Of a stretch of DNA of 64,000 bases, positions 22,856 through 34,650 are shown one piece after another. The position numbers and the translations under genes were made by a program. Source of the DNA: Diadema setosum. Taxonomy: Eukaryota; Echinodermata; Echinoidea; Diadematoida; Diadematidae. The notes under the pieces were generated by a model, which saw only the letters and a list, made by a program, of their open reading frames with translations, was not told the origin of the DNA and made no database searches. The stretch lies in assembly GCA_033980235.1 (NCBI GenBank), contig CM067077.1, forward strand, positions 2,655,972 through 2,719,971. The letters run 5' to 3'. Numbering within the stretch: position 1 is the stretch's first letter; the number at the start of each line of letters is the position of its first letter.

Positions 22856-23213
22856 CAAACGATCCTCTAAGGTTGGAAAGCACGATTCTAAAACATGTTT
22901 TTTTCTTTCATTTAATAAGGCGTCCATAAGGTTCCACTGTTTCCACAGCACATGATTCTTCTAAAGTATACTTATGCATCAATCATCTTTGATCTTATAA
23001 CTGTGTATCATCATCTCCTGAGTGGAAGTTAACTCAATTCTTACAAATTATTTCTACGCTGTTAAAATTAGAGAAAAACAAACACATAATAATGTATCAT
23101 ACAAGCACTCTAATAGATTCATTCGAACCTTCTTACAGCAATCACAGCTGATGCCAAAATCGACAAAGAAAAGTAAAGAAAATAGTAATACTCTTTGAAC
23201 AAGAGATTCTAAC

Positions 23214-23393
23214 CTTTGATTGTGAGGCCATAGAAGCCATTCCTGTGTAGAACGCGTCATGCAGCTGGACGTCGCCCAGTCTCATTGACATGAGATTGGA
23301 TAGTGAGCAAATGCCTCGACCAGCAAGTCGAGCAGAAGAAGCAGGACTATCGTCCTTGTCTGCTATATCACACTTATCTGAACGCTCCGATGC
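23214..23393 (-). CDS. NLR exon 4: first LRR exon
   Basis: 180 nt, phase 0 at both ends, acceptor AATCATCAG and donor GTTAGA. It encodes SPASSARLAGRGICSLSNLM then MRLGDVQLHDAFY and MASMASQSK, which align with the cassette exons (SPAASEAYAKSICTMPNLQT, DVKLADNFF, TSAAGAK). It has four codons more at the 5' end than a 56-codon cassette. It is the most diverged member and probably the anchor from which the cassette series continues. Confidence 0.85.
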
Positions 23394-26300
23394 CTGATGA
23401 TTGAAGAAGTAGAACATTAAGACATTCAGTTTTGCGTTTGTGTTACACTTGAAATGTGCAATAATCTGGACAGAAATGATGGAAAGACGAATATTTGGTA
23501 TTTGTCAGTGAAAATTGTGCCAATAACTTGCAGAGATATCAATTCTGAATGCATGGTCAGTTGAATGTCACAAGTTCGGTATGCGATTGACATTCTCGTT
23601 TTCTTTTTGATCCGGCCACTCATTGTGCGTGTGTGTATGTGTGTGTGAGGCACACAAAATACAACAAATGAACTTTGACTGTAGAATTAAAACAGGTCAT
23701 GAGAATTATAAGAATTAACGTATAATCATAACTCTCGTGAAAATAAAGCTATAATGATGTACCGTGCTGCTGTGTATGTGGCATAACAGTAATATAGAAA
23801 CGTAGTGATGTGAAGGAAAGGTGAACAATGCTTACAGAGTAACTACAGGCCTGAAGTACATACATCCATCCAGAAGTTGTATGGTCAGAACCTTCAATCC
23901 ACAATGATGAAAGTGTGTTAAGATGAAGAATCAGAGGCTTGGCGGCATCCAGATAATTGCATTCAAAGGCGACATTAATGACAAACAACAGTTCGTCCTT
24001 ATCCTCAACATTCAACATCTCACATAAGAAACCTAGGACAGCCGTTGCAACATCTAGTCCTTGTGCTGCAGTGAAGTAGAGGAGGTATCGATACAACTGG
24101 TAGTCACCAATCAGCTGTTTTGTCAGCCGGTTGAACTCCTCCGGGTTGTTCTCATACAGCCATGCCAGATGTATTCCCGCTAGATACTCATGAAATAACT
24201 TGTGGGGAATTCGGTATTCAACCACGAGTTCTGTTTTTCTCTTGTTGTTTTCCCAACTTGAAACAAAACGCTTCTCTCTTGTGAGGACCCCAATATCACA
24301 TGCCGTCTGTAAATCATCTTCACTTGCAGTGAGGTCTTTTCCTCTAAATACAAGTTCGTTACGAAGGAGACTATACAAAGCATCTTTGCCAAAATTCTGT
24401 AAACAGACGTTACCTTGCTCCAATTTCTTTTGTTGGTCTTCTTGGACAGTCACTTTACCAGCATAGTGCTCTTTAAGAAGGAGTATCAATTGGTCGAAGA
24501 GTTTGGGAAATGTCTTTAGTTCCTGAATCACACTGCGGCTTCCTTCGTTCTGCCAGATGAAACAAAGCATGCTGCAGTAAATGGGGTAGGGTGCCATATT
24601 CTGTGCTACAAGGCTGTCCTCCTCTGTCATCAATCTAGTGAGACTCTCCCTGGCCTCTTCGTTGTTTTGGAAGAATTTCGAAATGTAGCACGAAACATCA
24701 CCTGGCTTGAAGCCCTCAATCTTAACAAATGTGTACTGCTTCTTCAATTTCTCATCGGATCTTATCCAATCAGCTTTCCACGGTCTAGTGGTAACAATAA
24801 CTCTGGAATTTTTGAATTTCTCGCACTTGATCACTGCAGGGGTGGCATCTCTTAAAGTTTTTACGCTCATATCCCGACCGTACTCATCAAGACCGTCATA
24901 GAGAATCACTACTTTCTGCTGGTTCGTTCGAATGTATTCGTCTAATTCAAACCAATCACAGTCCAGATCATCGGACAAATTGTTCATGATGGTATGACTA
25001 AAGATTGTACTCTCCTCGATTTCCCTAAGATGAATTAGGAAAAGGAGATCAATGGTCTGCAGACATCTTCCCAAAGCCCAGTCAAGTGCAAGTTTAGCAA
25101 GGAAAGTTGTCTTGCCAACACCCGCTTCTCCACAAACTGCAATACGTTTGGGCATACCTCTTTCAGTGCCAATCTGCTCCAAGTGTTTAATGAGATTATC
25201 ATAACTGATGTCCTTTTTTTCATCCCTCTTATCATTAGAGAACATCACTAAATTTGTGTAGATATCCTGCAGCTTCACTGATGATTCCGGAAAAAGCGGG
25301 GAAGTGCACACACTGCTGTACATGCTGACATAATGTTCCTGTAGCCCCTCCTTGATTTGTTGAATTCTGTCATTTGTAGAGCCTTTACTGGCTGAGACTG
25401 AACTTGGTGAACCTGATGAATCTGAAAGAAGAAAAATTTGAGATCATCAATACAGTGTACCAATAAAATCTGGAATGCACACTACGCAACAAGGATACTT
25501 CTATGTTCACCAAATCATGGATTCGGCCATTTTATTATTACATAAAAAATAAAAAAAACAAAGGTTAAATTATTCGACTTCAAGGACGTCACATTGTTAA
25601 GCCCTGGTCACAACTCGCCGTGCGTGCTTTTCGTCCGTGCGTTCTTGGCGGAGGCCACGGCATTCACGTTTTTTCTAAAAACGTGGGGAGGAAGTGACTA
25701 GCGCAGGGAGGAAGTATGTCAACGCACGACACTCGCACGGTTGCGCAGGGTGTAAGTACGTGGCCCGCACGCCACGCCTGGCTTTGAGGGGTTACGTGCA
25801 TCGTACGTTGTGCACGTGGTAAGTGAGTTGTACGTGCGTACAACTTATAATCTGCGTGCGATTGCCACGTTCTCTTGCAGAGGCTGTTATTACACGTGGT
25901 GCTCACGTACGGTATCCCTACTCTCTCGCATGTTGTAAGTGCGTGCAAGTGCGATGATTTTTTCCCCGTCAGATGCTAGGGGTAGGTCTAATTATAGGAC
26001 CACCTTCCGAGGTTCTTCGGATGTATAATCATACGTCTTCTCCATACGTGTAAATGGTAGTTTAACCTCCTGTGTGTCATATTCATTTCATGTCTATAGG
26101 TTTTTATATTTTGTTGAAAGAAAATTAGATTGAAATAAATGAACCAATGAAACATGTGAAATGTGTGCATATTTGACTCACTGACAGAGAAATGGTTAAT
26201 AGGCTATATCAGGTATAGGACATAAGTTACATCACGTATGAAATGGCATTGTATACCTGATGTAGGCTAATAGGCTACTGTCAATATCAGGTATACAATG

Positions 26301-26830
26301 ACATTGTATAACATCATTTTGCTTGAAACATCCTAACACATTGGCACTGGAGGTGAGATGCATATGATTTGCTGTTATGAAGTCTACCATCTTTATTCCC
26401 AGTTTCAGAGGTGGTGGCATTTCAGCCATGGAGGCATTTTTTAGCTAGATTTATCAGCATATTACTAGAAGAATGAATGTAGGCCTATGGTTTTGCAGTG
26501 TTATCTGAGTCTGAAGGTGTCACGTTTGCAATTAAGGCCCTAAGGTAATACTGGCATAGAAATTTCTTCCTTGCTTAATTTCAAAATATACACATTCTCA
26601 ATTTCAGAGAATGGTACTGACTTTATCACTGTTCTGCATACACAGTGATGGTCAATGCCATTTCACCACGCTTGTGCAGCTCTTCAATGTAACAATTTTT
26701 CAAAACTCCAAAAACCTGGTCACTTCATGTACTGACCACTCAGAGCTCAAGATTTCTATATGCTTTGCTTCTTCAAGCACTTTTTGACTGTGTCTTATGT
26801 GCCGCAAAATATGATGCAAGTGTATAATTA

Positions 26831-26887
<57 letters not shown>

Positions 26888-29800
26888 ACTTCGAAAGAGT
26901 TTTGAAAGCCCTTTCTAGTGATATAACAGTCATTTTTCTGTGTATGCGATTTTTTTTTTGATCCCATAATCCTTTACAGGGCATTTCTGCCCTGTAGGTG
27001 AAATAGAACAGTTTGAATATATAATTGCCAACATCAGGACATCTTGGAGACGAAATGATGATGTACTCTTCCGTCGGCTCGGCTCGTGTACATTGCAGAA
27101 ATCACTGTGCACAACTTGCGTTTTAAGTGCGGAGCAGGTGCTTATTCGGCAAGTTCGGTACGGTCTGCGTGCTCTATTGAACAGTTGAACTCAGGGAAGT
27201 GTCCAATAAGCACGGGCCGCGTGCATATTACGTGCTCAACACGTACGTGCTACGTGCGCCGTCCGTCGAGCAAGTGACGGTGGGAAAATGTTAAAAGACG
27301 CACGGAGTCAGTGCGTTGTACGCACGTTCGCTGTAGAGGGCACGTACGTTGCCCGCACTTAGGGTGAATCCGTAGCCCGAACGCAGCGAAAGTTCCTCGT
27401 GTCCTAAAAGTGCTACGGCGTGTCTGCGTGCTCCAAAATCCGTACTGAGGCGGTACTTACTACGTACGGATCCCGAAATTTTGCCCACGTTTTTGCAAGT
27501 AGACAGCACGCACTTGCAAGTACGGCGAGTTGTGACCACGGCTTTAATCACAGACCCTCTTCCGCAGCGCAGGGGGGGGGGGGGGGTGGGGTTGGGGTAC
27601 ACTTGCTATAAGACGTTGTTTCCATTCATTTTCTAACATCCATTGAACATTTGCTGTGTCAGTATCCTCCTTAAATTAAAAAAAAACACACAAAAAAATT
27701 GAAATTATCCAAACATTTTCTCACTGACATAGTACAGCACGGGCACAAGATAGACAATAATCTTTAGGTTTAAACTCTGAATCCATGGAATCATATTTAC
27801 AATCTTTCTTAAGTGTTCTGCCATATTTCAAATCTACACCACACACACACACAAATAAAAATGTCACTGGAATCAAACACCATTTTAACCGATTCCGGGA
27901 AAAAAAATGTGCTTTACAGCTGTGATCATTCGGCAGATTTTCTCAATACATATTTCGGATGGGCAACATTCTGATAATCCTTTTTGATTAAAAAAACAAA
28001 GCAAAACAAAAAACAAACAAACAAAACAATAATTTGCACGTCATCGCCCAATATGCTGCCGCAAACTTAATTCAAAGATTCAGTCTCTGATAGTTTGGCT
28101 ACAATTGTAATCCTCAATCAGAAAAAAAAAAGCCTGCCAGCTAATTCATATAATCACATTTCTAATTAGATGTAATTTTTAGTCTGTAACTCCCAAAATG
28201 AGTACCAAAGTAGTAATAGTAATTATACATCGTTACACATTGTTTTAACTTAAACACATATTCTACCATTTGCAGATGAAACAAAAACCCAGCATTCGTA
28301 ATCTAAATAGTTCTAAAATGTGAGTTTGTGATAGAAACAACAAGTGTAAAAATTTGAATTCGTATAATAAAAGATTAATATTGTTAAATACACAAAATGT
28401 GAACAATAGTTATAATAAAATTGTTGCCAGACTAAACGTTTACAGGTAAATGGGTACAGTTTCATGAGAAAAATACTGCTATCATCTTACATTATATGGT
28501 AGGATGTAGAATGCTTTGTGATACAACAGACCTACACATGTGTATTAAATGTGATGTCCTGAAAATTGTTCAAATCACTTTTCCCAAAGGAAAACAGGAC
28601 CTTTAATGACATGATATTTTAATATGGGAGGTGAGAGAAAATATGTCTAGCAGAGTATAAATCGGGTAGACAATGCATCTCTAACACGTGTGTGGATTCT
28701 TTCGATCGATTCCTATATTTTGGTAGTTGAAACACCCACAATGTCATCCTCTAGACAAATGACAAGTTAATAGCTGAAGGCAAATGTCAAGTAATAAGCT
28801 GAAATACCACTGGCCATTTTATCTTAAGCATAATTCTCTCAGTATGATCCCTTCATGCTGGGAGTTATAATACAGCTAACATTCAACCTTTGTATTTTTT
28901 ACATTGAAATTACAAAAGTTACTGCAGATGAATCGAATATTTATTTATTCTTTTTACACCGAATGTCAAATGTATCAACAACAGAAAATATGTGGATGTC
29001 TGTTGGATCTCCCTGAAGGTATTTTTGAATTTATGTGTGTGTCTGTTATTTTTTGTTTAATACATTATTTCTGTATCCGTGTATATACATTTTATCTGCA
29101 TGTTTTTAGGAATATCTTATTGTATATACTATTATGTGCTTTGTAAGAAGCGAAGAAAGAGTATAATGATAATAATAATTGTAGTATATTGCAGATAGTC
29201 TTCATGGCATAACACGTTACCATATATATTTCCTAATACATTGCTGCAAGAATGTCCTAAATTGTCTTTCAAGTTAATGCAGACAATTGAATTTTTAGTT
29301 GAATTATAGATAAAGTAATCACGATTTCCAAGAGAGTTTGGAACAATTGCAAGAATTCCTTCAAAATGTTTGATGACAAGAGATCATAAAATATATGCAT
29401 TCTTACAAGTTTGGTAAGTGAGGAAATAAAATAGGGCAGAAAGATTATGAAGGTTGATTTTGGGGAATAAATAAAATTGTACATTAAACCAATGTAAAGG
29501 ATTAAGGGAATTGGGAGTAACCCCTATAATCACCTATCGTCATAGCCCTGTTACAAGTTATTTCTCCCTTGATCTTTGCTTATATTGATGCTACGTAGTC
29601 ACTTAGGTTATTGCCATGAGGCCATAATATAATAATATTTTCGTGATTGTCCCTGTACAGCACAGAAACTGGTGAATGATTAGCATTGTTTTATGTACCA
29701 ATACTTGGCTCCTTCAACATAATGCTGCTTGTCACTGGCAGCCTGGCATTTTCTTCAAGTAATTCCAGACTCAACTTTAATTGGCAGGTGGAGGAGAGGA

Positions 29801-30889
29801 AACAGAGATGCCACAAAAAGTGCGTATATGACTATCTGTTCTACCATGAGGTATTATTATCATTATTTATTTTATTTATTTATTTATTTATTCATTCATT
29901 TATTTGACCATATAAATAGCATCTAGGCTACATAGCATAAACATTATAATCATGAAACAAAAACGAGAGTGAACATAACCACACACACTGTATGCATGTA
30001 ACACAAAATGGTAGAGGAATAGATCATGACAATAACTACGGCGCACATTTATCTAATCAGGACTACTCTTTTAATGAACATTATCATGTTTGTCTCCTGT
30101 ATCACTCTGTCTATGGGAAGATTACCCTATGCATCGTTTTTAGACTGCACAGTGCACACAATAGTTTTCATCGCTTTATCTTTACAGTGTGATGACCTAC
30201 CAGAGGGTAGATGTGTCTCAGCAATCCGGACAAGCTTGGCTCTCATCAGAGCTTCTCTCAGGTCTGATCGAAGTGACGACGAGCTCACCCCCTCCCTCCA
30301 TTTACGGAGCATGCTGACAGTTCCATCACTGGTTACTTCATGGTAACGACTGTTGGTTTTGATAAAGTTCTGGATTTCTCCCAGAGGGAAACCCAATTGT
30401 TTCCCAAGGTTCTCGATGTCTCTATTGTTTGAGATATCTCCTGCAATATTTGTCAGAAGGGTATCCACGTCATCTGACATCCTGTGATAAATTGAGAGGA
30501 ATGGGCCCATTTTGAATTCTGTATAATTATATATATTAATTAGGTGAATAATCAAGTGCCTCGATCAGTTCTGCTTGTTCAAGTTTGATGCAAATCCTAT
30601 TGTATCCCTGATTGAGTACCCCTACAGTATTAAAGGGGATTAAGTTCTAAGTGAAAACAATGCATGGGTGGCAGTAAATGCATTACATCTGTAATATTGG
30701 TTCGTCAAGGAAAAATTTCTATTGCAACTGATTGACAATTAAATTGCCCTACATCGACACAAGTAAGCGCTGAAATGATCAATGTTCTTGTAGTAGTCAT
30801 GATAAACAATCATGGGCGTACGTATTCGAGCAGGATTCGAACCTACGACCTCCTGAACTCCGGACAGGCGTCATCTCCACTAGACCACC

Positions 30890-30925
<36 letters not shown>

Positions 30926-32155
30926 GAGATTTCTAATTGATAAGATTTAGTTTTCTGTTGCTGTGGGATTACTTACATGCTTCTTAATTTCCAAGGGAGA
31001 TGTGTCATACATTTTCATTACAAGTTCTGCTCTGTGAACTTAAACGTATTCATTTCTGTTGTATAATCAGCTCACATTAGGGTTTCATCAGAGTGTTATG
31101 ACTGAAACGTACCGACTTTAAACATCCGTTTATTGTACTTTTCTAACAATAATTAACTACAAAACCAATGCTTACACCACCGAGTATACCGGCATACTCA
31201 CCACATTATAGACAATAGCACATCCATTTACATTGCAATGATTAAAGGCATCACATGGTTATTTCTCCTGGTGATGAGCATTTTTTTGTGTGTTCAAGCT
31301 ATCCATTCCTTTTCATTCGTAGTCTAACTTGCCTGCAAGAAGGCATTTCAGATATTTCTTTTTGAATTTCTGATCATCAATGAATTAACCAAGGTTTTGT
31401 TGTTGTTTGTCTTTTTAATCATGTTTGAGCACTAGTATTTTGAAATGAGTAACCCACGATGCATTTCATAACCAGATCTTCCCTTCTTCGTGAATACCTG
31501 GGTAGTGTTAGTGACAATCAGGCAATCTCCAATGTGACGAATCACAAACAGAAGAAAGTCGATGTAACGTACACAAATTGATATGAGTTAGCCCAGATGC
31601 AAACTTTATCATGCAATCAAAGTAGTCGATCAGTTTGTACAATGCAAAACCAATTTCGAATGGCTAAGAGAAAATAGCTATGAATATAACCAGCCCTAAT
31701 CCAGATGCCCTGTTAAGTCTGCAAATCATTTTAGTCATGATTCGAAATGTGCTTATTGAAAATCCATATCAATCAATTGAACATTCCCGACTGGTTTTTC
31801 TTTTGTGAAGCAATTATTATCATTATTTTTATCATATATATTATATATATTGATTACATCATTTCTTCCTTTTTTATGTATAAAAACTGAACATGATTTT
31901 ACAAAGGTCAGAAACATACACTTGGAACTTTCCATTTGTTTTAAGAAACCCGGTATGCGAGCTTTATCTACTACCCTGCCTGTCATCAAAATTGAAAGTC
32001 ATACGCACGGCTTGAAGACTTTCCTATCTGATTAAAATTTCCTGTTTTGACTATGATATGGCTTACCTCTTCTCATCAACTTGGTGTTGAAACTTGGCAT
32101 GTTTTACTGCTGGCTCTTCTTCCCTCTCATATTTCAACAAACGCTTTTTGAGCAT
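23214..32155 (-). CDS. DEATH-NACHT-LRR NOD-like receptor gene (5' part, four exons)
   Basis: Joining 32155-32067, 30481-30201, 25421-23836 and 23393-23214 on the minus strand gives 712 uninterrupted codons. Every junction has GT/AG sites and matching phases (2, 1, 0). The predicted protein has a ~30-residue basic leader, a DEATH-type domain (about residues 35-118), a NACHT ATPase (Walker A at 221-229, Walker B at 294-303), a helical/winged-helix region to about 650, then LRR. NLRs are cytosolic sensors that oligomerise through NACHT and signal through DEATH partners. In sea urchins the family is strongly expanded and thought to act in gut immunity. The last visible donor is phase 0, the same phase as the downstream LRR cassettes, so transcription very likely continues into them. 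What this receptor binds cannot be told from the sequence. Confidence 0.88.
23836..25421 (-). CDS. NLR exon 3: NACHT ATPase and winged-helix region
   Basis: A single large exon of 1586 nt, typical for NLRs. The acceptor is TTTTTCTTCTTTCAG; the donor after TACTCT is GTAAGC. Visible motifs: the linker TSPLFPES, Walker A GEAGVGKTT, Walker B VVILYDGLDEYG (Asp-Gly-Leu-Asp-Glu present), sensor VIVTTRP, the APYPIYCSML segment matching the conserved NLR proline motif, and PHKLFHEYLAG in the winged-helix/HD2 part. All residues needed for ATP binding appear intact and there is no frameshift or stop. The exon begins with the last two bases of an Asp codon whose first base comes from the DEATH exon. Confidence 0.95.
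25600..27541. mobile_element. ~1.9-kb non-autonomous element with TTAA duplication, in NLR intron 2
   Basis: The ends are inverted: TTAA then GCCCTGGTCACAACTCGCCG on the left, CGGCGAGTTGTGACCACGGC T TTAA on the right. TTAA target sites are typical of piggyBac- and Kolobok-type transposition. The subterminal 300-450 bp on both sides are packed with ACGTGC, GCACGTAC and TGCGTGC motifs, unlike the AT-rich middle. No transposase frame. A (TA)n run lies at 26829-26883. Confidence 0.75.
26829..26883. repeat. (TA)n microsatellite
   Basis: More than 25 TA units in an uninterrupted run in the centre of the TTAA element. Confidence 0.95.
28260..28606 (+). mobile_element. MITE, TTAAAGGCATAA family (copy with intact right end)
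   Basis: Aligns through its length with 39961-40341: CAGATGAAACAAAAACCCAGC, AATGTGAGTT, TGTAAAAATTTG, ACAACAGACCTA and the right end CCAAAGGAAAACAGGACCTT followed by TAA. The left end is diverged. It lies in NLR intron 2. Confidence 0.75.
28607..30200. other. NLR intron 2 sequence, no further gene seen
   Basis: AT-rich, with a TTTA/TTCA microsatellite at 29855-29912. No exon with canonical sites and coding character on either strand. Confidence 0.45.
30201..30481 (-). CDS. NLR exon 2: DEATH-type domain
   Basis: 281 nt, acceptor CTCTCAATTTATCACAG, donor GTAGGT. It encodes an all-helical ~90-residue domain. Features fitting the death-domain fold are LLTNIAGDISNNRDIENLGK, GFPLGEIQNF, a Trp in the MLRKWREG helix, and LREALMRAKLVRIAE at the end. 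Death domains recruit partner death domains to signalling complexes. The first base completes an Arg codon begun in exon 1. A Met immediately follows, so this exon alone could be mistaken for the gene start. Confidence 0.88.
30720..30920 (-). mobile_element. tRNA-headed SINE-like insertion
   Basis: On the minus strand the head reads CTCGGTGGTCTAGTGG, which holds an A-box-like TGGTCTAGTGG (30887-30877). A good B-box GGTTCGAATCC lies at 30843-30833, as in RNA polymerase III promoters of tRNA genes. A poly-A (plus-strand poly-T, 30894-30920) precedes the head. The body ends in GATGTAGGGCAATT and CAATCAGTTGCAAT, the same words that form the hairpin at 50128-50226. I could not fold a good tRNA from the head, so I do not call a tRNA gene. 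Confidence 0.65.
30921..32066. other. NLR intron 1, nothing further seen
   Basis: AT-rich intron sequence between the leader and DEATH exons, without a recognisable repeat apart from the SINE-like insertion at its left. Confidence 0.45.
32067..32155 (-). CDS. NLR exon 1: leader with likely start codon
   Basis: The minus strand reads ATG at 32155-32153, then 28 further codons beginning MLKKRLLKYEREEEPAV, ending AG before a strong GTAAGC donor. The phase (two bases) fits exon 2 exactly. The leader is basic then acidic, Lys-rich and helix-prone, with no signal peptide, as expected for a cytosolic receptor. The frame is open about 25 codons further upstream without another ATG and then meets TGA. 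I cannot exclude an additional 5' exon. No clear TATA box was identified upstream. Confidence 0.7.
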
Positions 32156-33779
32156 GATTTCCAGAGAAGTATTGGCGCCCAAAATGCATAAAGTGAAAAT
32201 GGAGGATGGTGCAGGGTTGTAACAGGTTAATCGATGAACTGATCATCAGAATACCTCACTGGACTGAATTCTTAGTCCAAGACCTGGAATGAATGAGGCA
32301 TATGACCACTCTGTTTGCAGTCATTGATCAGTGTCCTTCATGATATTCTTGTTGGGTTGGAAACCTTCTCCTGGACCCTATTGCATAAAATTTGAGATCA
32401 ACCAGAACATAAAACATATAAAAAGTACCGAACTCTGCTTGACTCATATCTGATTTACTCTGACCTGCGTTTGATTGCATGTTGTCATCCAAGAGGAGGC
32501 AGAATTCTAAAATGAATTAGAATAATTTGATAATTATCATGATTATGAAGTCTATTTTTAGTTGTACATAGGCCCAATTGCATTTTTTTGTGTGTGTGAA
32601 ACAAAAACAAACGAAAAAGAAGAATAATCAAGAAGGCCAGTTGCATTCAGGAACTAAACATTCCCAGCGCCTTTTTTTTCCGTGCGGCGCTCACGTATGT
32701 GTATGTATACGTGTGTATGCATGGGTGTGTTTCAGTTTCAGTTTCAGTAAGTTTTATTTATCCATTATAATATTCGATAGAACAAAAATAAGTATGACAA
32801 TATCAAACATTCGCAAATCATTGACATTATTATAAACAGGAGTTCGTAGTATATAATCATAGTGAATGATATATTTTCATGACGACAAAACTTTTAATAT
32901 TAGTATACAGGTGGAGGAGACCGTTTGTCAATAGGCACATCTCTTGACTTTGACAGGGGCGTGTAAGCATTACTGCTTTGAACTATAATATATATTTATT
33001 TCACTGAAAGAACACAACACATACACAAATATCTATAGAATAAATAACATCAAAATTTAAGGTATTTGGAATGTCATTTGACCGAGAAAGGACAACACAA
33101 GGTGGAACATACAAAAGGACAAAAAAGCAAAAACGAGAATAAGGGACAAGAATAAGAGTGGACTCAAAATGCCAAAGAACAGAGAAGCGAAAAGAAGCGA
33201 AGGGAAAAATATGTAAACAATATTCAGGAGCTGGGGGCTAAAAAGGGCATATTTCTGATTCGACTGATATGTTGCGAAAAACGTTTATAGGATGATTAGA
33301 AACACTGTCAAGAAGAACTGCGTCTATAGGGAAGATCATCAGTTAATGAGTTTCATATATCTGGACCGTTATGCCTGACGGACTTTTGAGCTATAAAGAG
33401 TTTGAGATTTTCTATGATATTCTGTTGCATCACAGGTAGGATATGAATGGATACAAACATTTGACAGACATGCAAATATTGCATGGAGCTGATTGTAAAT
33501 ATTCCTTCCGAAAACATTCCCAACTCTCGATGGAGACGGAAGTACAGCTGTAGTTCTCCCGGGTTGTCGGCCGCCGCCCTATTTTCCAGCCTTTTCCTCT
33601 CACAAGATTCGTTACTATACAACTCTTCGTGCTCCTCATTTACTACAAATTACACCATTATTTCTGTGAAGCCCTTACTCTACCCTCGTGGAGCTGTATT
33701 TCGGGCAACTTGAACTCTGTTTGCTTGATATAAAACAGCGTGATAATAGCTTCCCGCAAAATTCGGCAAACCACTAAAC
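32156..33779. other. NLR upstream region, no second gene recognised
   Basis: Presumed promoter side of the NLR gene. A TTTCAGTTTCAGTTTCAGTAAG stretch near 32730 followed by TTTTATTTATCC resembles the 3' tails of some retroposons, but I cannot assign it. Short frames at 33350-33720 are not recognised. Confidence 0.35.
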
Positions 33780-34426
33780 AAGTGAGTGCCATCGCGCCCA
33801 TCTGGCCCACTCTGCTCGGGCCGAATCTTCGAGCGACACCGAGCCCGCCGATCTAACACTGGCTGACATCCACCGCAGTATTCAACTTTCTTCCGCCAAC
33901 GTCTGTGCGCAGATTAATTCGTTGTCCAATGAAGTTGCCTCCATCAACAAAAGTTCTCCGACCTTGAGGATTCTGTCACTATGAATTACTCAGAAAATAT
34001 CACAGAGGTGGAACAGAGAAAAATCCCAGCGAAAAAAATGGCGGAGGAAATCAACAAGCTTCAGGATAAGCTGACATCCATGGATATTCATGGTAGACGT
34101 ACACATCTTGTCTTCTATGTTGTTGCAGAAACCCGGGATGAGCACGTCGATGACGTCCTTTGGGATACCTTCTCTTATCTTGGGACTAGGGACGCTGACA
34201 ACATTGCCATGGTTAACCCCCATCGCCTTCCACGCCGTGACAACGCTTCCAACCAGGCCAGCGGAGGGTCCGTCCCATGACCCAGCTCCACGCAATATCC
34301 TTGCCACGTCCGTATATATAACAAATCGAAACAAAATCCTGGCCGCATTCGAAGACCGTCAACGCCAACGACAACCACAAAGATCCCACGCCGCCGCCGA
34401 AGACCAGAACCCGCGTAGAATCACCG
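33780..34426 (+). pseudogene. LINE ORF1 relic, 5' part
   Basis: Plus-strand frames read TEPADLTLADIHRSIQLSS, then a coiled-coil-like NSLSNEVASINK, then EINKLQDKLTSM, HLVFYVVAETRDEHVDDVLW and, after a frameshift near 34275, VYITNRNKILAAFEDRQ. This order (coiled coil, then an RRM-like core) fits ORF1 proteins of L1- or CR1-type non-LTR retrotransposons, which bind RNA. Frameshifts and stops (for example near 33981) show it is dead. FB2 interrupts it at 34426, and the same protein continues at 39200. Confidence 0.6.
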
Positions 34427-34650
34427 TGTGGAGCCGGGAAATATGCAAACGCCGGGAAATGTGCAAACGCCGGGAATTGTGCAAACGTCTCGCCGGGAAA
34501 TGCGACATTGTGCAAACGCCGGGAAATGTGCAAACGTCTTGCCAGGAAATGTGCAAACGCCGGGAAATGTGCAAAGTTCATCAACGGGAAATGTGCAAAC
34601 GTGACGCCGGGAAATGTGCAAAAAAATCGCCGGGAAATGTGCAAATTATA
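34427..34650 (+). repeat. FB2 left outer array, 18-bp units
   Basis: About ten units of CCGGGAAATGTGCAAACG, mostly with exact spacing; a few are separated by short insertions such as TCTTGCCA or TTCATCAA. Confidence 0.95.

Noticed and set aside
30832..30892. Functional tRNA gene on the minus strand
   Set aside because: A- and B-box words are good, but I could not pair a proper acceptor or anticodon stem, and a retroposon body follows. Called SINE-like.
34213..34644. Cys/His-rich repetitive frames such as HISRRLHISR
   Set aside because: Translation of the FB2 18-bp tandem array on the opposite strand.
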